The notes: generated by a model not told the origin, from the sequence alone. Counted from the first letter of the stretch, positions 35,986-46,500 are shown. The stretch: 64,000 nucleotides of DNA from Burkholderiales bacterium (GCA_016223165.1 JACRPO010000009.1:930001-994000), one strand, 5' to 3'. Numbers and translations: made by a program.

Positions 35986-36792
35986 TCAGGCCAGGCCGAA
36001 GTTCTTTCGAAGGGTGGCGTCGACCGGGCCGGCGGGCATGAAGCGGCGCAGCTTTCTCAGAAGCGAGGCCTCGCCCTTGGGCGTTCGGCGCATCGTCCAG
36101 CCGCTGAGCGCGGCGTCGACGATGGTGGCCGCGACGGTGTCGGGGCCCGGAGCCTCTTGCACGCTGCGCACGATGGCCTTCGAGGCAAGGTCACGGTCGG
36201 CGTCGTAGGCGGAGATCGGCGACGCGGCCTGCGGCGCGTTGAGGTCGAGATTGGTCTTGGTGTAGGACGGCTCCACGAGCACGACGCGCACACCGAAGTT
36301 GCGCACCTCGTGATCCAGGGTCTCGGACAAGCCTTCGACGGCATGCTTGGTGGCCGAGTACAGGCCCATGTACGGGGCGGGCAGGAAGCCGAGCACCGAG
36401 CTCACGTTGACGATGCGCCCGGACCGCTGCCGCCGCATGTGTGGCAGCACCGCCTGGCTCGTGCGCAGCGCGCCGAACACGTTCGTGTCGAAGAGCGCCT
36501 GGGCCTCGGCGATGGACGTCTCCTCGACCGCGCCGACCAACGTGCCGCCCGCGTTGTTCACGAGCACATCGATGCGCCCGGCCTTGGCGACGATGTTCTG
36601 GACGGCTCGCTGCACCGAACTCTGTTCGCGGACGTCCATCTCGACCAGCTCGACGCCGGCAATGGCTTGCGCCTTCTGGACGTTGCGCACGGTGCCGAAG
36701 ACGACGCAGCCCTGCCTGGCAAACCTCGCGGCCGTGGCGCGCCCGATGCCGGAGGAGACGCCGGTGACAAGAACGACTTTGGATTTCGTCAT
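35986..36792 (-). CDS. Short-chain dehydrogenase/reductase
   Basis: 268 aa, ATG 36792 with GAAGGA upstream. All classical SDR motifs are present: TGVSSGIG for NAD(P) binding, NNAGG, NVSS and the catalytic YSATK. It reduces or oxidises a carbonyl/alcohol; the substrate is unknown. It is convergent with tetR (26-bp gap). A pump-like promoter with the same operators lies about 130 bp upstream, giving a leader of about 145 nt. It might modify the compound that the pump exports (inference). Confidence 0.9.
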   Translation of the reverse strand: MTKSKVVLVTGVSSGIGRATAARFARQGCVVFGTVRNVQKAQAIAGVELVEMDVREQSSVQRAVQNIVAKAGRIDVLVNNAGGTLVGAVEETSIAEAQALFDTNVFGALRTSQAVLPHMRRQRSGRIVNVSSVLGFLPAPYMGLYSATKHAVEGLSETLDHEVRNFGVRVVLVEPSYTKTNLDLNAPQAASPISAYDADRDLASKAIVRSVQEAPGPDTVAATIVDAALSGWTMRRTPKGEASLLRKLRRFMPAGPVDATLRKNFGLA

Positions 36793-36923
36793 GATCCTTC
36801 TCTTGGACGGGTTGAAGTGTGTCGATGCTCTAAGAGGTGCCGGATGGGATCGATCCGCAATGCCGCAGCGCTCGCGCTCATCCGGATGTGGCAGTCAAAC
36901 GAGCGGCGGCGGGCGGCGTTTAC

Positions 36924-36975
36924 TGGACCGGAATGTCCACTAAATGTAGCACTACCAACTGTACTGTCAAGTACA
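36924..36975 (-). promoter_or_regulatory. Promoter with two TetR operator candidates before the SDR gene
   Basis: On the minus strand TTGACA (plus 36965-36970), 16-bp spacer and TACATT (plus 36943-36948). Palindromes TGGAC-N6-GTCCA at 36924-36939 (arms TGGAC/GTCCA) and a perfect TGTAC-N6-GTACA at 36960-36975 are again 36 bp apart. Layout and most bases match the pump promoter at 35227-35278. Confidence 0.8.
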
Positions 36976-37152
36976 CTAATGCGGCCGAGGCCGCAGGCGC
37001 CGGCGAGGTGCGTCATCACCGCCCTCCGAGGTCGCCCCAGGCGAGCCGCGCCGGCCTGCACACATGACCTGCGGCTGGGCAGGCGCTACGCGCGCAAACA
37101 GCATCGGGTGACCCGAGGGGTGAGCAGAGGGGTGCCCGGTCGGGCCGGACGG

Positions 37153-37180
37153 GACTTGGCGACTTGGCGACTTGGCGACT
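37153..37180. repeat. 8-bp tandem repeat GACTTGGC, 3.5 copies
   Basis: Three exact copies and half a fourth lie just downstream of the rng stop, in the 414-bp gap between the SDR and rng genes. No gene was seen in that gap apart from the regulatory site. Confidence 0.8.
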
Positions 37181-37206
37181 GGAACGAGGCGAAGCCCCGT
37201 CAATCG

Positions 37207-38799
37207 TCAAAGCAGGACGATGTCGTACTGCTCAGGGTTCATCGTCGGCTCGGCGGAGAGCGAGATCGGCCGCCCGATGAACTCGGACAGCCCCGCGAGG
37301 TGCACGCTCTCCTCGTCGAGCAGCATCTCCACCACGCTGGCGCTGGCGACGATGCGGAACTCCTTGGGCGCGAACTGGCGCGCCTCGCGCAGGATCTCGC
37401 GCAGGATGTCGTAGCACACGCTGCGCACCGTCTTCACCTGGCCGCGGCCCTGGCAGGTGGGGCAGGGCTCGCACAGCATGTGCGCCAGGCTCTCGCGCGT
37501 GCGCTTGCGCGTCATCTCCACCAGGCCCAGCTGCGTGAAGCCGCTCACCGTGGTGCGCGTGCGGTCGCGCGCCAGCTGCTTCTTCAGCTCGGACAGCACC
37601 GCGGCCTGGTGCTCCTCGCGCAGCATGTCGATGAAGTCGGCGATGATGATGCCGCCCAGGTTGCGCAGGCGCAGCTGGCGCGCGATGGCGCCGGCGGCCT
37701 CGAGGTTGGTCTTGAAGATCGTGTCCTCGAAGTTGCGCGCGCCGACATAGCCACCGGTGTTGACGTCGATGGTCGTCAGCGCCTCGGTCTGGTCGATGAT
37801 GAGGTAGCCGCCGCTCTTGAGCTCGACGCGCCGGCCGAGCGCCTTGGCGATCTCCTCCTCGATGCCGAAGAGGTCGAAGATCGGCCGCTCGCCGCGGTAG
37901 TGCTCCAGCTTCGAGGCGGCGCCCGGCATGTAGGTCTCGCCGAAGGCCTTGAGGGCGTCGAACTGCATCTTGCTGTCGATGCGGATGGCCTGCGTCGCCT
38001 CGGTCGTGAGGTCGCGCAGCACCCGTTCGGCCAGGCTCAGGTCCTGGTGCAGCAGCGTGCCCGCGGGCCGGCTGACGGCGCGCTCGCGGATCGCCGCCCA
38101 GGCCTTGCGCAGGTAGGCGATGTCCTCGGCGAGCTCGGCGTCCGAGGCCTCTTCGGCATTCGTGCGCAGGATGAAGCCACCAGTGGAGGCGCCCTCGGGC
38201 AGGCCGGCCAGGGCGAGCGCCGTGACGCGCGCGCGCAGTTGCTCGCGCAGCTCCTGCGAGCCGATCTTCTGGCTGATGCCGATGTGGTTGTCGTGCGGCA
38301 GGAAGACGAGCATGCGCCCGGCGATCGAGACCTGCGTCGACAGCCGCGCGCCCTTGCTGCCGATGGCGTCCTTGATGACCTGCACGGTGAGCGTCTGGCC
38401 CTCGAACACCTGGCGCTCGATGGGCAGCGGCGGCGCATCGGCACGCGCCGCCGTCGTGCCGCCGGCGCTGGCCGATGCCGGGGCGAGCGCCAGGCCGCCC
38501 GTGCCGTTGCCACCGCCGTTGCCGTTGCCGTTGCCTGCGGCGCCGCTCATCGCCCGCACGAAGGGTGAGGCGGGCAGCAGATCGGCCACGTGCAGGAACG
38601 CCGCCCGCTCGAGCCCGACATCGACGAACGCGCTCTGCATGCCGGGCAGCACGCGCACCACCTTGCCGAGGTAGACGTTGCCCACCTGGCCACGCTCGAG
38701 CGTGCGCTCGATGTGCAGCTCCTGCACGGCGCCGTTCTCGACGATGGCCACGCGCGTCTCCTGCGGGGCCCAGTTGATGAGGATGTCCTGGCTGGCCAT
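37207..38799 (-). CDS. rng: Ribonuclease G
   Basis: 530 aa from ATG 38799. The S1-like N-terminus reads ILINWAPQETRVAIVENGAVQELHIER, and the catalytic DNase-I-like part holds TIDVNTGGYVG (metal Asp) and the zinc-link CEPCPTCQGRG. It is an endoribonuclease for rRNA and mRNA processing. A Gly/Asn/Ala-rich insertion of about 40 residues (near residues 92-130) inside the S1 region explains the excess over the usual 489. It follows maf by 16 bp, the normal neighbour. Confidence 0.95.
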   Translation of the reverse strand: MASQDILINWAPQETRVAIVENGAVQELHIERTLERGQVGNVYLGKVVRVLPGMQSAFVDVGLERAAFLHVADLLPASPFVRAMSGAAGNGNGNGGGNGTGGLALAPASASAGGTTAARADAPPLPIERQVFEGQTLTVQVIKDAIGSKGARLSTQVSIAGRMLVFLPHDNHIGISQKIGSQELREQLRARVTALALAGLPEGASTGGFILRTNAEEASDAELAEDIAYLRKAWAAIRERAVSRPAGTLLHQDLSLAERVLRDLTTEATQAIRIDSKMQFDALKAFGETYMPGAASKLEHYRGERPIFDLFGIEEEIAKALGRRVELKSGGYLIIDQTEALTTIDVNTGGYVGARNFEDTIFKTNLEAAGAIARQLRLRNLGGIIIADFIDMLREEHQAAVLSELKKQLARDRTRTTVSGFTQLGLVEMTRKRTRESLAHMLCEPCPTCQGRGQVKTVRSVCYDILREILREARQFAPKEFRIVASASVVEMLLDEESVHLAGLSEFIGRPISLSAEPTMNPEQYDIVLL

Positions 38800-38815
38800 G
38801 CGTCAAGTCTAGGCG

Positions 38816-39529
38816 TTAGACGTGGGTCAGCGCCGTCTCGATGCCCGCGGCGTGCAGCAACCGCACGGTCTCGAACAGCGGCAGGCCCATGATCCCCGAG
38901 TGGCTGCCTTCGATGTGCGCGATCCAGCCCGCCAGCGCACCCTGGATGGCGTAGGCACCGGCCTTGCCGAAGGGCTCGCCGCCGGCGACGTAGGCGGCGA
39001 TCACCTGCGCCGGCAGCGGCGCGAATCGCACGCGCGAGATCGAGAGCGCGCGGCGCACGCGCCGCCCGTCGTGCACGGCCACCGCCGTCAGCACGCGGTG
39101 CGTGCGGCCGGCGAGCCGGCGCAACATCGCTGCCGCGTCGGCCGCGTCGACGGGCTTGCCGAGCACTTGCGTGCCCAGCGCCACCGTCGTGTCGGCGCAC
39201 AGCACCGGCGCCGGCGGCAGGGCCGAGGCGGCCAGCCGGCGCAGCGCGGCGCGCAGCTTCAGCGCCGTGACCCGCTGCACGTAGGCAGCGGGCAGCTCGC
39301 CGGCGCGGTGGGCTTCCAGCGCCTCGGCGTCTTCGTGCGGTGCGGGCGGCAGCGGCTCGAAGCGCACGCCGGCCTGCTCGAGCAGCTGGCGGCGGCGCGG
39401 GCTCTGCGAGGCGAGGTAGACGAAGGTGCGCCTTGGCCGCGCTGCGGAGGTCGTGTCCGGGTGGTCCGGTTTGTCCGGTGTGTCGGGCGTTGCGGGCGTG
39501 TCTGGAACAAGCGGCGGCATCCGGATCAT
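38816..39529 (-). CDS. maf: Maf/YhdE family nucleotide pyrophosphatase
   Basis: 237 aa from ATG 39529, or 234 aa from ATG 39520. The family signature is LASQSPRRRQLL; CADTTVALG and GKAGAYAIQG are also conserved. The pattern is that of dTTP/UTP pyrophosphatases (YhdE type), which remove modified or damaged nucleotides. The first 30 residues are an odd Pro/Asp/Thr repeat (PDTPATPDTPDKPDHPD) not found in ordinary Maf; translation might start later, but no other good start precedes the ASQSPRR motif. Confidence 0.9.
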   Translation of the reverse strand: MIRMPPLVPDTPATPDTPDKPDHPDTTSAARPRRTFVYLASQSPRRRQLLEQAGVRFEPLPPAPHEDAEALEAHRAGELPAAYVQRVTALKLRAALRRLAASALPPAPVLCADTTVALGTQVLGKPVDAADAAAMLRRLAGRTHRVLTAVAVHDGRRVRRALSISRVRFAPLPAQVIAAYVAGGEPFGKAGAYAIQGALAGWIAHIEGSHSGIMGLPLFETVRLLHAAGIETALTHV

Positions 39530-39633
39530 TGTGGCGGCCCGTCCGGCTGCCTCACCTTCGGGAAGATCACGAGGCCGGGAACACGGGCGGGCCGGCCCGT
39601 GCCGGCGCGGCCGGCCGTCCCACCTGTGAGGAT

Positions 39634-40671
39634 TCAGAAGCTCGCGCTCGGCTTGTAGCCCTTGAAGGTCTTGCCCACCCACACGAGCGCGCGGCCGCCC
39701 AGCGCCTTCAGACGGTCGAGCCCATCGGACTCGCCGGGCTCGCGCGGCGAGAAGCCGCGGCGGCGCAGGGCATCGTTGAGCGCGTGCACGTAGGCATGGC
39801 GCCGCGTCACCTCGGTATAGAAGACGACACCGATGCTGATCGACACGCCGTCGCCCGGGCGCGCCGAGCCGGGCTCGCAGCGCGTCATGTGCGGCGAGGT
39901 GCTGGGAAAGTAGACGCCGTCGCCCGGCCCGACATGGAAGTGCCGCGCCCGCGACAGGTACTCGTCGGACTTCACGCGCGTGTTCTGCCCGTAGAGGATG
40001 AAGTTGTCGCGCGCGGCCGCCGAGACGAGATCGCGGTCGGTGTGGTCGAACACGCTCATCACCTTGCGGCCGCGCACCTGCAGCCAGAAGTTGTTCTCGC
40101 GGTCGATGTGGAACGGCGTCACCGAGGGCGGCGCGGAGATGAAGATGAAGCCGCCCACCTGGTACATGCCGGGCTGCTCGCGCTCGACGAGCGGCCGCAC
40201 GGTCGCGGCCACTTCGGCCAGGAAGCCGCGGTAGACGGGGTCGGTCTCGACGTTGTAGAGCGCGATCCACGAGCGCGGCTCCTCGATGCGCTCGAACACC
40301 TCGTCGATGGAGCGGCCCGCCACGTCGGTGTCCTGGTGGTCGAACTCGGAAGTCTGCGTGGCCCCCGGCACGATGAAGCGGCACTGCTTGTGCGGATGCA
40401 GCCGCTTGGCGAGCTGGGCGAGCTCGCCCAGCTGCATCAGCGGATGGCGGTCGAAGTTGTGCCGGATCGCCTGCATGCGCGAGGTGGTGAAGGTGGCCGG
40501 GTCACCGGGCCAGACGCGGAAGTCGCCTGGGGCGCCTGGGGCGCCTGGGGCGCCCGGGGTGCCGGGGGTGCCCGGGGCACCTTGCGCTTCTTGCGCGCCG
40601 GTGTCGCCACCGCGGCCGGCGGCCATGGGCGTCGCGGCGAGCGTGCCGCCGGCGCTGGGTTGACTGTTCAT
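39634..40671 (-). CDS. Cupin-like JmjC-type protein with collagen-like N-terminus
   Basis: 345 aa from ATG 40671. The core (residues 60-330) fits cupin-like/JmjC hydroxylases: TPFHIDRENNFWLQV gives the His-x-Asp iron ligands, and HMTRCEP supplies a possible distal His. It may be a Fe(II)/2-oxoglutarate dioxygenase acting on protein or a small molecule. Residues 31-49 are a Gly-Ala/Thr-Pro run (GAPGTPGTPGAPGAPGAPG) from a 9-bp DNA repeat at 40525-40581. It is at the left end of the block that interrupts maf-rlmH synteny. Confidence 0.78.
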   Translation of the reverse strand: MNSQPSAGGTLAATPMAAGRGGDTGAQEAQGAPGTPGTPGAPGAPGAPGDFRVWPGDPATFTTSRMQAIRHNFDRHPLMQLGELAQLAKRLHPHKQCRFIVPGATQTSEFDHQDTDVAGRSIDEVFERIEEPRSWIALYNVETDPVYRGFLAEVAATVRPLVEREQPGMYQVGGFIFISAPPSVTPFHIDRENNFWLQVRGRKVMSVFDHTDRDLVSAAARDNFILYGQNTRVKSDEYLSRARHFHVGPGDGVYFPSTSPHMTRCEPGSARPGDGVSISIGVVFYTEVTRRHAYVHALNDALRRRGFSPREPGESDGLDRLKALGGRALVWVGKTFKGYKPSASF

Positions 40672-40953
40672 GATCGGCCCGACTCCGAGCGTATGCGTTC
40701 CCTGGGGCCGGCAGCATACGGGCGCGTGTGCGCGATCCCGGCCGGCGGCACGCGGCCGCGACAGCGGACCGTGAAGCAGTTGTCGGCGGCATGGAACCCC
40801 GGCCGAGCCACGGCGCAGGGCGCAGCCTCGAGCCCGGCCCAGGCCCGCAACACCGTAACCACCGGCATCGGACGGGAGGCACGCCGTGTGTGAAGGAGCA
40901 TCATGGCGCCCCGCGCCGAGCGGCGCGCCCGATCTGCCTTGCAAGCCCCACGC

Positions 40954-41511
40954 ATGATGACCTTCGCCCGCATCACCGGTGCACGCGCCCACGGCGTGCC
41001 GCGCCTCGCCACGCCGACGCTGGCGTTGGCCTCGCTCCTCTCGCTGGCCCTTTCGCTGGCGGGTTGCGAGACGACGCCGCCGGCCGGCCCTTCGGCCTCC
41101 CTGGGCGCCGGCTCGGCCACGCAGGCGCACGCGCGCCTCATCGATGCCTACAACCAATGCAACGAGGCCGCCTTCGTCGGTGCGTTCGCGCCCTTGTTCA
41201 CCCTCGCCACCTCCAACACCAAGCAGCCCGTCACCACGCGCGACGGGCTGCAGCGCTACCTCGCCTCCGGCTGCGGCAGCCGCCCCAACCCGACGGCGGC
41301 ACTGGTGCAGCAGAGCGCGCGCGTGAGCGGCGCGATCACCGTGCTGGCCGGCCAGTACCGCTTCAGGGTGCCCCTCGGCGGCACGCCCGCGCCGGGAGCC
41401 CCGGCGGCGGCGCCGCAGATGATCGAGGTGCCGCAGAACTTCACTCTCGTGCTCGAACGCATGGGCGAGCGCTGGTTCGTGCTGGCTCACCACGTCTCGG
41501 TCGCGCCCTGA
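40954..41511 (+). CDS. Putative lipoprotein with SnoaL/NTF2-like domain
   Basis: 185 aa from ATG 40954 (or 40957). The leader ends in LLSLALSLAGCETTPP, a lipobox with Cys near residue 37. The mature part (ARLIDAYNQCNEAAFVGAF ... RWFVLAHHVSVAP) has the length and pattern of a nuclear-transport-factor-2-like cone, as in SnoaL/DUF4440 proteins. No catalytic role can be assigned. It precedes nagA by 27 bp and is divergent from the cupin-like gene. Confidence 0.65.
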   Translation: MMTFARITGARAHGVPRLATPTLALASLLSLALSLAGCETTPPAGPSASLGAGSATQAHARLIDAYNQCNEAAFVGAFAPLFTLATSNTKQPVTTRDGLQRYLASGCGSRPNPTAALVQQSARVSGAITVLAGQYRFRVPLGGTPAPGAPAAAPQMIEVPQNFTLVLERMGERWFVLAHHVSVAP

Positions 41512-41538
41512 GCGCTGACCGTCACCTCGCCCGCACCC

Positions 41539-42693
41539 ATGGTCGCCCGCCTGCAAGGCCACGTCCTCACGCCCGACGGCTTCGTCACCGGCACGCTCGA
41601 GCACGAGGGTGGCCGCATCACCGCCATCCGCGGCACGCCGGTGGCCGACGAACGCACCGTGCGCGACGGCGCGCACAGCATCGTGCTGCCAGGATTCATC
41701 GACCTGCACGTGCACGGCGGCGGCGGGCACGACGTGATGGACGGCGCCGAGGCCGCGCAGGCGGTGGCGCGCCGGCACGCGGCGCACGGCACGACGTCGA
41801 TGCTGGCGACGACGATGACGGCGCCGCTCGAGGAGCTGCGCGCGGCGCTGGCCGCGCTCGGCCCGCTCGTGCGCGACGAGGCGCCGCGAGCGCCGGGCTC
41901 GGCACGCTGGCTCGGCATCCACCTCGAGGGCCCGTACCTCAACCCGAAGCGGCTGGGCGCGCAGCCGGCCTTCGCGCGCCGGGCCACGCTTGCCGAGGTG
42001 CTGGCTCTGCATGCGCTGGCGCCCATCCGCGTCATCACGCTGGCGCCGGAGGTGGAAGGCCACCTGCCGCTCATCGGCGCGCTGCGCGACGCGGGCTTTC
42101 GCGTGCAGGTCGGCCACAGCAACGGCAGCTACGAGGAGGGCGTGGCGGCGCTGGAGGCAGGCGCCGCCGGCTTCACGCATGTCTTCAATGCGATGAGCCC
42201 GCTGCACCAGCGCTCGCCGGGCATGGTCGGCGCGGCGCTCGCGCATGCGCAGTACGCCGAACTCATCGCCGACCTCGTCACCGTGCATGCGGGCGCGGCG
42301 CGCGTGGCGCTGCGCGCCATCCCCGGCCTCTATTGCGTCAGCGACGCCACGGCGGCGGCCGGCATGCCCGACGGGGACTATCACCTCGGCCACGGTGCGG
42401 GAGCGCAGCGCGTGCGCAAGTGCCTGGGCGCCGTGCGCCTGGCCGACGGCACGCTCGCCGGCAGCGCGCTCACGCTCGACCAGGCGCTGCGCAACCTCGT
42501 GCAGATCGGGCTGGGCGTCGCCGAAGCCTCGCGCCGGCTGGCCACGTTGGCGGCGCAATACTTGGGCCTGGCGGACCGCGGACGCCTCGTCGTCGGCGCC
42601 CGTGCCGACTGCGTGGTGCTCGACCGCGACCTGTGCCTGCGCGGCGTGCTCGTCGAGGGCGAACGCGTCGAACCACGCACATCCGAGGCATAG
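41539..42693 (+). CDS. nagA: N-acetylglucosamine-6-phosphate deacetylase
   Basis: 384 aa. The amidohydrolase features are FIDLHVHGGGGHDVMDG (HxH), HLEGPYLNPKRLGAQ (metal Glu), the metal His in QVGHSNGSYEEG and FTHVFNAMSP, and the catalytic Asp of YCVSDATAA. It converts GlcNAc-6-P to GlcN-6-P and acetate. NagB, transport and NagR genes are not adjacent. It sits in the insertion block between an exported lipoprotein and the ECF-like gene. Confidence 0.93.
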   Translation: MVARLQGHVLTPDGFVTGTLEHEGGRITAIRGTPVADERTVRDGAHSIVLPGFIDLHVHGGGGHDVMDGAEAAQAVARRHAAHGTTSMLATTMTAPLEELRAALAALGPLVRDEAPRAPGSARWLGIHLEGPYLNPKRLGAQPAFARRATLAEVLALHALAPIRVITLAPEVEGHLPLIGALRDAGFRVQVGHSNGSYEEGVAALEAGAAGFTHVFNAMSPLHQRSPGMVGAALAHAQYAELIADLVTVHAGAARVALRAIPGLYCVSDATAAAGMPDGDYHLGHGAGAQRVRKCLGAVRLADGTLAGSALTLDQALRNLVQIGLGVAEASRRLATLAAQYLGLADRGRLVVGARADCVVLDRDLCLRGVLVEGERVEPRTSEA

Positions 42694-42726
42694 GCTGGCG
42701 CAGGGGCGGCGCGGTAGAGTCGGCCG

Positions 42727-43518
42727 ATGGGAGAGACGGCCAAGATGGCTGAAGCGGCGACAAGCGGCGACCTCGCGCATCTGCTTGCCGAGGCCACCGC
42801 CGGGCTGCCTGGCGCCGAGCAGCGGCTGGCGGCACACCTGCGCCCCAGCCTCGAGGCGCTGCTGCGTCAGCGCCTGACCGGCGCCGAGCCCATGTGCGTG
42901 GCCGACGCGGGGCAGCTCGTGCAGTGGCATTGGCAGCAGTTGGCGCGCCCCGAGGACTCGCCGGATGCGCGCGCCGCCGATGCCGCGACCGACGCCGGAG
43001 CAGGCGTCATCGACGGCAGGGGCACCGGGCCGGGCCGCAAAGGTGCGGCGGGCGGCAAAGCGCGCAAGGGTGCCAAGGGTGCAAAGGGTGCAAGGGGCGC
43101 AATGGGTGCCAAGGATGCCGGGGCGAGCGGCGCGAACGACGCGAACGGCGGGCAAGGCACGGCGATCGAGCCCCGGGCCCCTGCGACCGACCCCGCGACG
43201 GCCGATGCGGCTGCGAGTCCGCTGTTTGCCTCCTTCGTCGAGCAAGCCGCCGCGGTGATGCAGGGGCTGGTGCGCGAAGCGGCTTTCCGGGGCGAACCCC
43301 ACGGCCCCGCCCAGCGCGCCCTGCTCGCGCTCGAGGCCCTCGAGAGCCTGGACCCGCCGCTGGCGCGCGTCGCGCGGCTGCGCTGGTTTGCCGGGCTCGA
43401 CGACGTGGCCGCGGCACGCCTGCTGGGCGAGGGCGAGCCCGAGGCGCGGCGCCGCTGGCTGAAGGCGCGTGCCTACCTGTCCGCGGCGACGAAGGACACC
43501 GCCGCGCCATCGCCCTGA
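42727..43518 (+). CDS. Degenerate ECF sigma-like protein with Gly/Ala/Lys insertion
   Basis: 263 aa from ATG 42727; ATG 42745 is also plausible (GGGAGAG upstream). The C-terminal 60 residues resemble a sigma region 4 (LESLDPPLARVARLRWFAGL ... RRRWLKARAYL), and the N-terminal half may be a reduced region 2. Between them residues 104-142 form a KGAKGAKGARGAMGAKD-type low-complexity linker. The gene directly precedes a pseudokinase, echoing the intact ECF/kinase pair at 20.2-23.5 kb. Sigma activity is doubtful. Confidence 0.6.
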   Translation: MGETAKMAEAATSGDLAHLLAEATAGLPGAEQRLAAHLRPSLEALLRQRLTGAEPMCVADAGQLVQWHWQQLARPEDSPDARAADAATDAGAGVIDGRGTGPGRKGAAGGKARKGAKGAKGARGAMGAKDAGASGANDANGGQGTAIEPRAPATDPATADAAASPLFASFVEQAAAVMQGLVREAAFRGEPHGPAQRALLALEALESLDPPLARVARLRWFAGLDDVAAARLLGEGEPEARRRWLKARAYLSAATKDTAAPSP

Positions 43519-43539
43519 CGCGCGACGTTTCCGACCGCC

Positions 43540-46500
43540 ATGCGCCCCATCCCCGACGCCGCGGCCTGGATCCGCCTGTCCACCCTGTTCGACGCCGGCT
43601 GCGACCTGCCGGCCGAACTGCGCAACGGCTGGCTCGAAACGCTTGTCGACGACGAGCCCGCGGTCGTCGTCGACTGGCTGCGCGACATGCTCGCCGCCGC
43701 CGAGGCGGGGGATGGGCCGGTCGTCGACAACGGCGACGAACGCGGCCCGCCGCTGCCGGCCTGGCGTGAACCAGGCGAGCCGGTCGAGCCCGCCGCGGCC
43801 GCCGACCCGGCTGAGCCAGGCCGGCCGGCCGGCCCGGCCAAGCGTGGCAAGCGAGTCAAGGCTGCCAAGCCGGCCAAAGCCGCAGGGCCGCCTGAACCGA
43901 AGCCGCCGCTCGCCACGCCGCCGCTCGCCGCGCCGTCCTCGGCGGCCTCGCCGCTGCCCCTGCCGCCACCGCGCGCTCCGCTGCCCGATGCCTCGACGCC
44001 CGGCCGCGCCGGCGGGCCTGTCGCCGAAGCGGCGACAGAGCCCAGGCCCGCTGCGGCCGAGTCCGTGCCACCCGCCGATGCGGCGCCCGCGCACGAGCCG
44101 GAACTCGAGCCTGCCGAAGGCGCCGTGGCGGCGCCCGTGCCCACCCCGGCCGAGGCGGCTGTCGCCGAACCCGCGGCCCTCGAGGAGCCTGCGCCGCCAC
44201 TCGCACACGATCCCGCACACGATCCCGCACACGATCCAGCACAAGACCCCGCACAAGACCCCGCACAAGACCTCGCACAAGACCCCGCGCAGCAGCACGA
44301 GCCGGCGCCCGCGGTCGAGCCCGTTGCCAGGCTATCCGCGCCGATCCTCGCCACGGGCATGCGGCTCGGCCCGTGGCTGCTGCTGGGGCCGATGACCTCG
44401 AGCGAGGCCCGGGTCGGCCAGTGGCGCGCCCGCCGCGCCGACGAGGAGGCGCCCGGACACGAGGTGGCCGTGCTCGTGCCGCCGCAGTGGCGGCCGCGCG
44501 CCGACCTCGCCGCATGGCTCGCGCACGCGTCGGCGCGGGCGACCAGCCTCGTGCATCCGCATATCGCCCGTCTCGTGGCGGTCGGCGTGGCCGATGACGG
44601 CACACCGTGGCTGGCCAGCGAGCTGGCCGAGGGCCAGTCGCTCGATCGTTGGTGCCGCGATCACGCGCTCGGCCTTCCCGAGCGGCGCCTGCTGCTGGAG
44701 CGGGCGCTGGAGGCAGCGGCATTCGCACACGGGCGGCTGGTCGCGCACGGTCACGTCCATCCGTCGCAGGTGATCGTCACGCCGGAGGGCCGGCTGCGCT
44801 TCGTCAACTTCGGCCTCGGCGATCTGCTCGACCTGCTCGACGTGCCCGTCGCCGCGGCGCATGGCGCGGCCGGCCAGCCGAGCGGCTACGCGGCGCCGGA
44901 GCAGCATGCCGGCACCACGATCGGGCCGGCCGGGGCGCCGGGCGTTGCCGCCGACATCTACGCGCTCGGGCTCATCGCCTTCGAGATCCTTGCGGGCGCG
45001 TCGCCGTGGCACCCACGTTCACCGGGCGCTGCCGCGAGCGCGGCGCAAGGCTCGCGCTGGCCGCGAGCGAGCGACTTCGCGAGCACGCCGCGCGTGCGCC
45101 GGGCGTTGCGCGGCGACCTCGACGCCATCGTCGTGCGGGCAACGCAGTCCGATCCGGCCCGGCGCTACCCCAGCGCCGCCGAGTTCCTGGACGACATCCG
45201 GCGCGCCGGCGCCCTCCTGCCCGTGGGCGCCGTCGATGGGGGCTTCCTCTACCAGGTCGGCCGCCTCGCCAAGCGGCACCCGCGCATGGCCTCGGCGGCC
45301 ATGGTGGGGGTCACCGCCACCTTCGTCTTCCTGGCGGCGCTGTCATGGAAGGCATGGGTCTGGACGACCGAGCGCGACCATGCCGAGACGGCGCGGCGCG
45401 CCAGCGAGGCGGTGACGCGCCTCGTGCAGGACCTGCTGCACGACAGTGCGCATCCCGGGCGCGCGCGCGACTGGCCCGAGCTGCTTGCGCATGCCGAATC
45501 GGTCGCGCGCTCGAGCCTGGCGGAGCAGCCTGCCGGGCTGGCCCGCGCACTGGCCTTGCTGGGCCGCCACCAGGTCGAGCGCGGCGCCTTCGCGGAGGGC
45601 CGCAACCTGCTGGCCGAGGCGCAGCCGAACCTGGCCGAGCCGGTAGCGGCCCTCGAAGCCGGCTGCGACGAAGCCTGGGCGCAGGCACGCCAGGGCGACA
45701 AGCCCGACGAGGCGGAATCGCGCTTGCGCCGCGTCACCGAGAACGTCGCCGTGAGGCCGGCGGTGCGCGTGCTGTGCCTCGTGCGCGTGGCGGACCTCGA
45801 ACGCCGCTCGGGCCGCGGGCGCGACGCCTACCTGAGCACCTTCAATGCCTGGCAGCTGTGGAACGACGCGGACGACAAGCCGCCCCAGCTGGCGCTGCTG
45901 CTGGCCCGCCCGATGGGGCTGCAGAGCGCGGCGCTCGGCCGCTTCCACGAGTCGCAGTTGTGGTTCGAGTGGGCACTCAAGCAGGCGCATGTCCTGCGCC
46001 AGGACGACACCGTGACCGCCATCGAGCTGCGGGAGCAGTGGGGCGAAGTGAGCCTCGCGTCAGGCGATGCCGAACGAGCTGTCAAGCTCGCCGACGAGAA
46101 CCTGAGCGTCGTCGCGGGCGGGCCGTTCCCGGCGGACGCCGACCCGGCCACGGCGGCGCCGGCCGTGCTGTTCCTGGCGGCGGCCGAACCGCGCCTGGAC
46201 CTGCACCGGCTGGCCGAAGCCCGCGCGCGCCTGGAACGCACCATCACCCTGGCCGATGCGCGCGACGATGCGACGACGCGACAGCGCGCGCGCTGCGCGA
46301 TGGCGGTGGTGGCCCTGCGCGAGCGCGACATCGCCGCTGCGGAGCGGTGGTTGAAGGCGGCCGGCCCCGACGGCGCGGCGAGCGGGACACACGCGGCCGT
46401 CGGCACGCCGGCCGGGCCCGCCGCGGCCGCGGTGACCACCGCAGCCCCCGCGTTCTCAGGACGGGGCGCGGCACCACGGACGATCGGCGGCGGCACGACC

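Noticed and set aside
39634..44298. 1554-residue minus-strand open frame
   Set aside because: Only its end (from ATG 40671) is a real gene; the rest is antisense to nagA and the pseudokinase.
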